Positions 62,603-64,000 of a DNA stretch of 64,000 bases are shown here, piece by piece. The notes under the pieces were generated by a model. That model worked only from the letters and a program-made list of their open reading frames with translations, was not told the DNA's origin and ran no database searches. A program made the position numbers and the translations under genes. Source of the stretch: Candidatus Thorarchaeota archaeon (GTDB lineage Archaea; Asgardarchaeota; Thorarchaeia; Thorarchaeales; Thorarchaeaceae); the NCBI GenBank assembly GCA_004524445.1, contig SDNP01000009.1, forward strand, positions 1 to 64,000, in the 5' to 3' direction. Every line of letters starts with the position of its first letter. Positions within the stretch are counted from its first letter, which is position 1.

Positions 62603-64000
62603 ATGAGCGAATTTGAATCAGGCCGAAATACGAGAACGATTCTTCTTGCAGTTGTTGTAATCGTTGTTGTTGTCGCTGGTGGAATTATTGGCTTCTTATT
62701 CTTAGGAGGTCAGGGACCAACTGACACCACAACAGACACCGAACCTAGTGGTGACCGAATAACCATCCTTACCAGACACGATGTGGCTATTCATAATGTC
62801 TTCGAACCACTATTCTTAGAGAGTGATTTCGCACAGGATAATGGAATTACAGATATTCTGTGGAAGACCCCCTCTGCTGAGTTCTGGGATGATCTAATTG
62901 ATAGGGGAGAGATCGATGTCGCTTGGGGTGGAGGTCCGACCATCTTTGATCAACTGATGAGAGATGAAAGACTGGCCACGCTTGACAGTGAACTCATGCA
63001 GGAAGTAGCAGGCCGTGTACCGGATCAGATTGCGGGCGCGAACATGAAGCGGAATGACACTTCTGGCGACCTCAAATGGATGGCTGCCGCAATCTCTACA
63101 TTTGGCTTTACGGTCAATCATCAATTTTTAGATGAATATGAGCTACCTACACCTAACAAATGGACTGACCTAGCAGATGCAACTTATGGCAGTCTGCTTC
63201 CAACAATACCCACCATTGCAATGGGCAATGCTCCGGATACAACCTCAAACACTAGAATCTATGAGATTATCACGCAAGGTCTCGGTTGGGATACAGGCTG
63301 GCAGACCATGGCACGAATGGCTGGAAGCGCAAATATCTACAGCGGCTCTGTTGAAACACAAGCAGCTTCAGAGAATGGAGACGTAGGTGTTTCCATGTCG
63401 ATTGACTTCTATGGATATCTCACCCAGTACAGAAACCCTGACTGTGAATACATCATTCCAGAAGGTCAAACAATTGTCAATGGAGATCCTATTGCCATTC
63501 CGCATAATGCTCCAAATCATGAGTATGCTGAAGGTTTTCTCGACTTCGTTCTTTCCTGCGAGGGTCAAGCCCTTTGGTTGGACCCATCCATCCGTCGAAT
63601 GCCTATTCTTGAATGTGCATTTTGGGAACCGGCTGCTGAAGATGCACAGGACTTGTATGCAGTATACAATCAGACTGTAGATACTGTGGGCATTGACTTC
63701 AATGATACCTTGTCGTTGCAGATTAACGCAGCATTCACTCGTTACTTTGAAGCTGTATTCACACAAGCGCATACCGAACTAGTAGACACATGGAATCTCT
63801 TGGTGACCTCCTATCTAGACGGTGATATCAGCGAGTCCCAGTTTGAAAGCTTCGCAGCAATGATGGGTACTCCAGTGACTATTGTGGACCCCAATACAAG
63901 TGAAGACGAGAAATTCACTGCAGAGTATGCAGTAGAAATCAACGAACAGATGATCTACGACAGTGATTTCGCTTCTACTATGCAATCACTATGGACCGCT
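62603..64000 (+). CDS. ABC transporter substrate-binding protein (partial, runs off window)
   Basis: At least 466 residues, open at the right edge with no stop. An N-terminal membrane helix (TILLAVVVIVVVVAGGIIGF, from about residue 13) anchors it, then a Thr/Asp linker and a type 2 periplasmic-binding fold: ITILTRHDVAIHNVFEPLFL, IDVAWGGGPTIFDQLM, TFGFTVNHQFLDEYELPTPN, GDVGVSMSIDFYGYL, IPEGQTIVNGDPIAIPHNAP and AEGFLDFVLSCEGQALWL. These phrases match family 1 solute-binding proteins for iron, thiamine or polyamines. Ligand not determined; permease and ATPase genes should follow. GAGAGGAT precedes ATG 62603. Confidence 0.85.
   Translation, partial: MSEFESGRNTRTILLAVVVIVVVVAGGIIGFLFLGGQGPTDTTTDTEPSGDRITILTRHDVAIHNVFEPLFLESDFAQDNGITDILWKTPSAEFWDDLIDRGEIDVAWGGGPTIFDQLMRDERLATLDSELMQEVAGRVPDQIAGANMKRNDTSGDLKWMAAAISTFGFTVNHQFLDEYELPTPNKWTDLADATYGSLLPTIPTIAMGNAPDTTSNTRIYEIITQGLGWDTGWQTMARMAGSANIYSGSVETQAASENGDVGVSMSIDFYGYLTQYRNPDCEYIIPEGQTIVNGDPIAIPHNAPNHEYAEGFLDFVLSCEGQALWLDPSIRRMPILECAFWEPAAEDAQDLYAVYNQTVDTVGIDFNDTLSLQINAAFTRYFEAVFTQAHTELVDTWNLLVTSYLDGDISESQFESFAAMMGTPVTIVDPNTSEDEKFTAEYAVEINEQMIYDSDFASTMQSLWTA

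Noticed and set aside
1..64000. CRISPR arrays, insertion sequences or prophage genes
   Set aside because: No direct-repeat array, transposase or integrase motif was seen.

Overview
This window reads as chromosome from an Asgard archaeon, most like the Thorarchaeota/Lokiarchaeota side of the group. That placement is an inference from gene content; no rRNA gene is present to test it. Archaeal markers include a CCA-adding enzyme, archaeal-type IleRS and EF-2, RtcB, inositol-1-phosphate synthase, the archaeal pantoate kinase/phosphopantothenate synthetase route to CoA, a tetraether lipid synthase homologue and an intron-bearing tRNA-Gln. Asgard flavour comes from four separate small GTPases (8732, 17884, 24870, 38094), a Roadblock/LC7 protein (30573), several proteins with longin-like N-termini (16049, 17884, 53658) and a selenocysteine-encoding selD. 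Genes are dense, often with 1-4 base stop/start overlaps and GGAGG-type ribosome sites, and TTG/GTG starts are common. No IS element, CRISPR array or integrase was seen.

Layout. 0.1-8.5 kb: HDAC-family deacetylase and CCA-adding enzyme (minus), Nudix and UPF0282 metallo-hydrolase (plus), three small unknown genes, a TPR/winged-helix protein, an ABC ATPase with a minimal FtsX-like permease, and a ribbon-helix-helix regulator. 8.7-21.7 kb: Ras/Rab-like GTPase, M42 peptidase, inositol phosphate synthase, ERCC4-type nuclease plus DUF4443 regulator, a three-gene ECF-type uptake operon with a DUF4430 surface protein, thymidylate kinase, a longin-like/winged-helix protein, an Arf-like GTPase with a long acidic tail, an OB-fold protein, a nucleotide-sugar hydrolase and a DMT transporter. 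21.7-33 kb: RtcB, selD with an in-frame UGA, a COG2229-type GTPase with a helix-turn-helix tail, a TPR protein, a 1286-residue surface protein with a caspase-like dyad, Roadblock protein and CoaBC. 33-39.8 kb: pantoate kinase, phosphopantothenate synthetase and ketopantoate reductase in one overlapping operon, then MBL hydrolase, class V aminotransferase, MglA-like GTPase and creatininase-family amidohydrolase. 39.8-51.6 kb: tRNA-Gln, a candidate structured RNA, methyltransferase, EF-2, M20 peptidase, IleRS, MazG-like protein, tetraether synthase and a second candidate structured RNA. 51.6-64 kb: GH3 glycosidase, a V4R-longin protein with two tandem membrane paralogues, methyltransferase, PhzF, polyprenyl synthase, two secreted membrane-anchored proteins (one a zinc phospholipase C-like protein) and, cut by the window end, an ABC substrate-binding protein.

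How the parts fit. CoaBC (minus) and the pantoate kinase/synthetase/reductase operon (plus) together cover most of archaeal CoA synthesis. The polyprenyl synthase, tetraether synthase and inositol phosphate synthase all bear on ether lipid synthesis. The most notable single observation is that selD carries UGA at the catalytic cysteine position, so this organism should decode UGA as selenocysteine and standard gene calls will truncate its selenoproteins.
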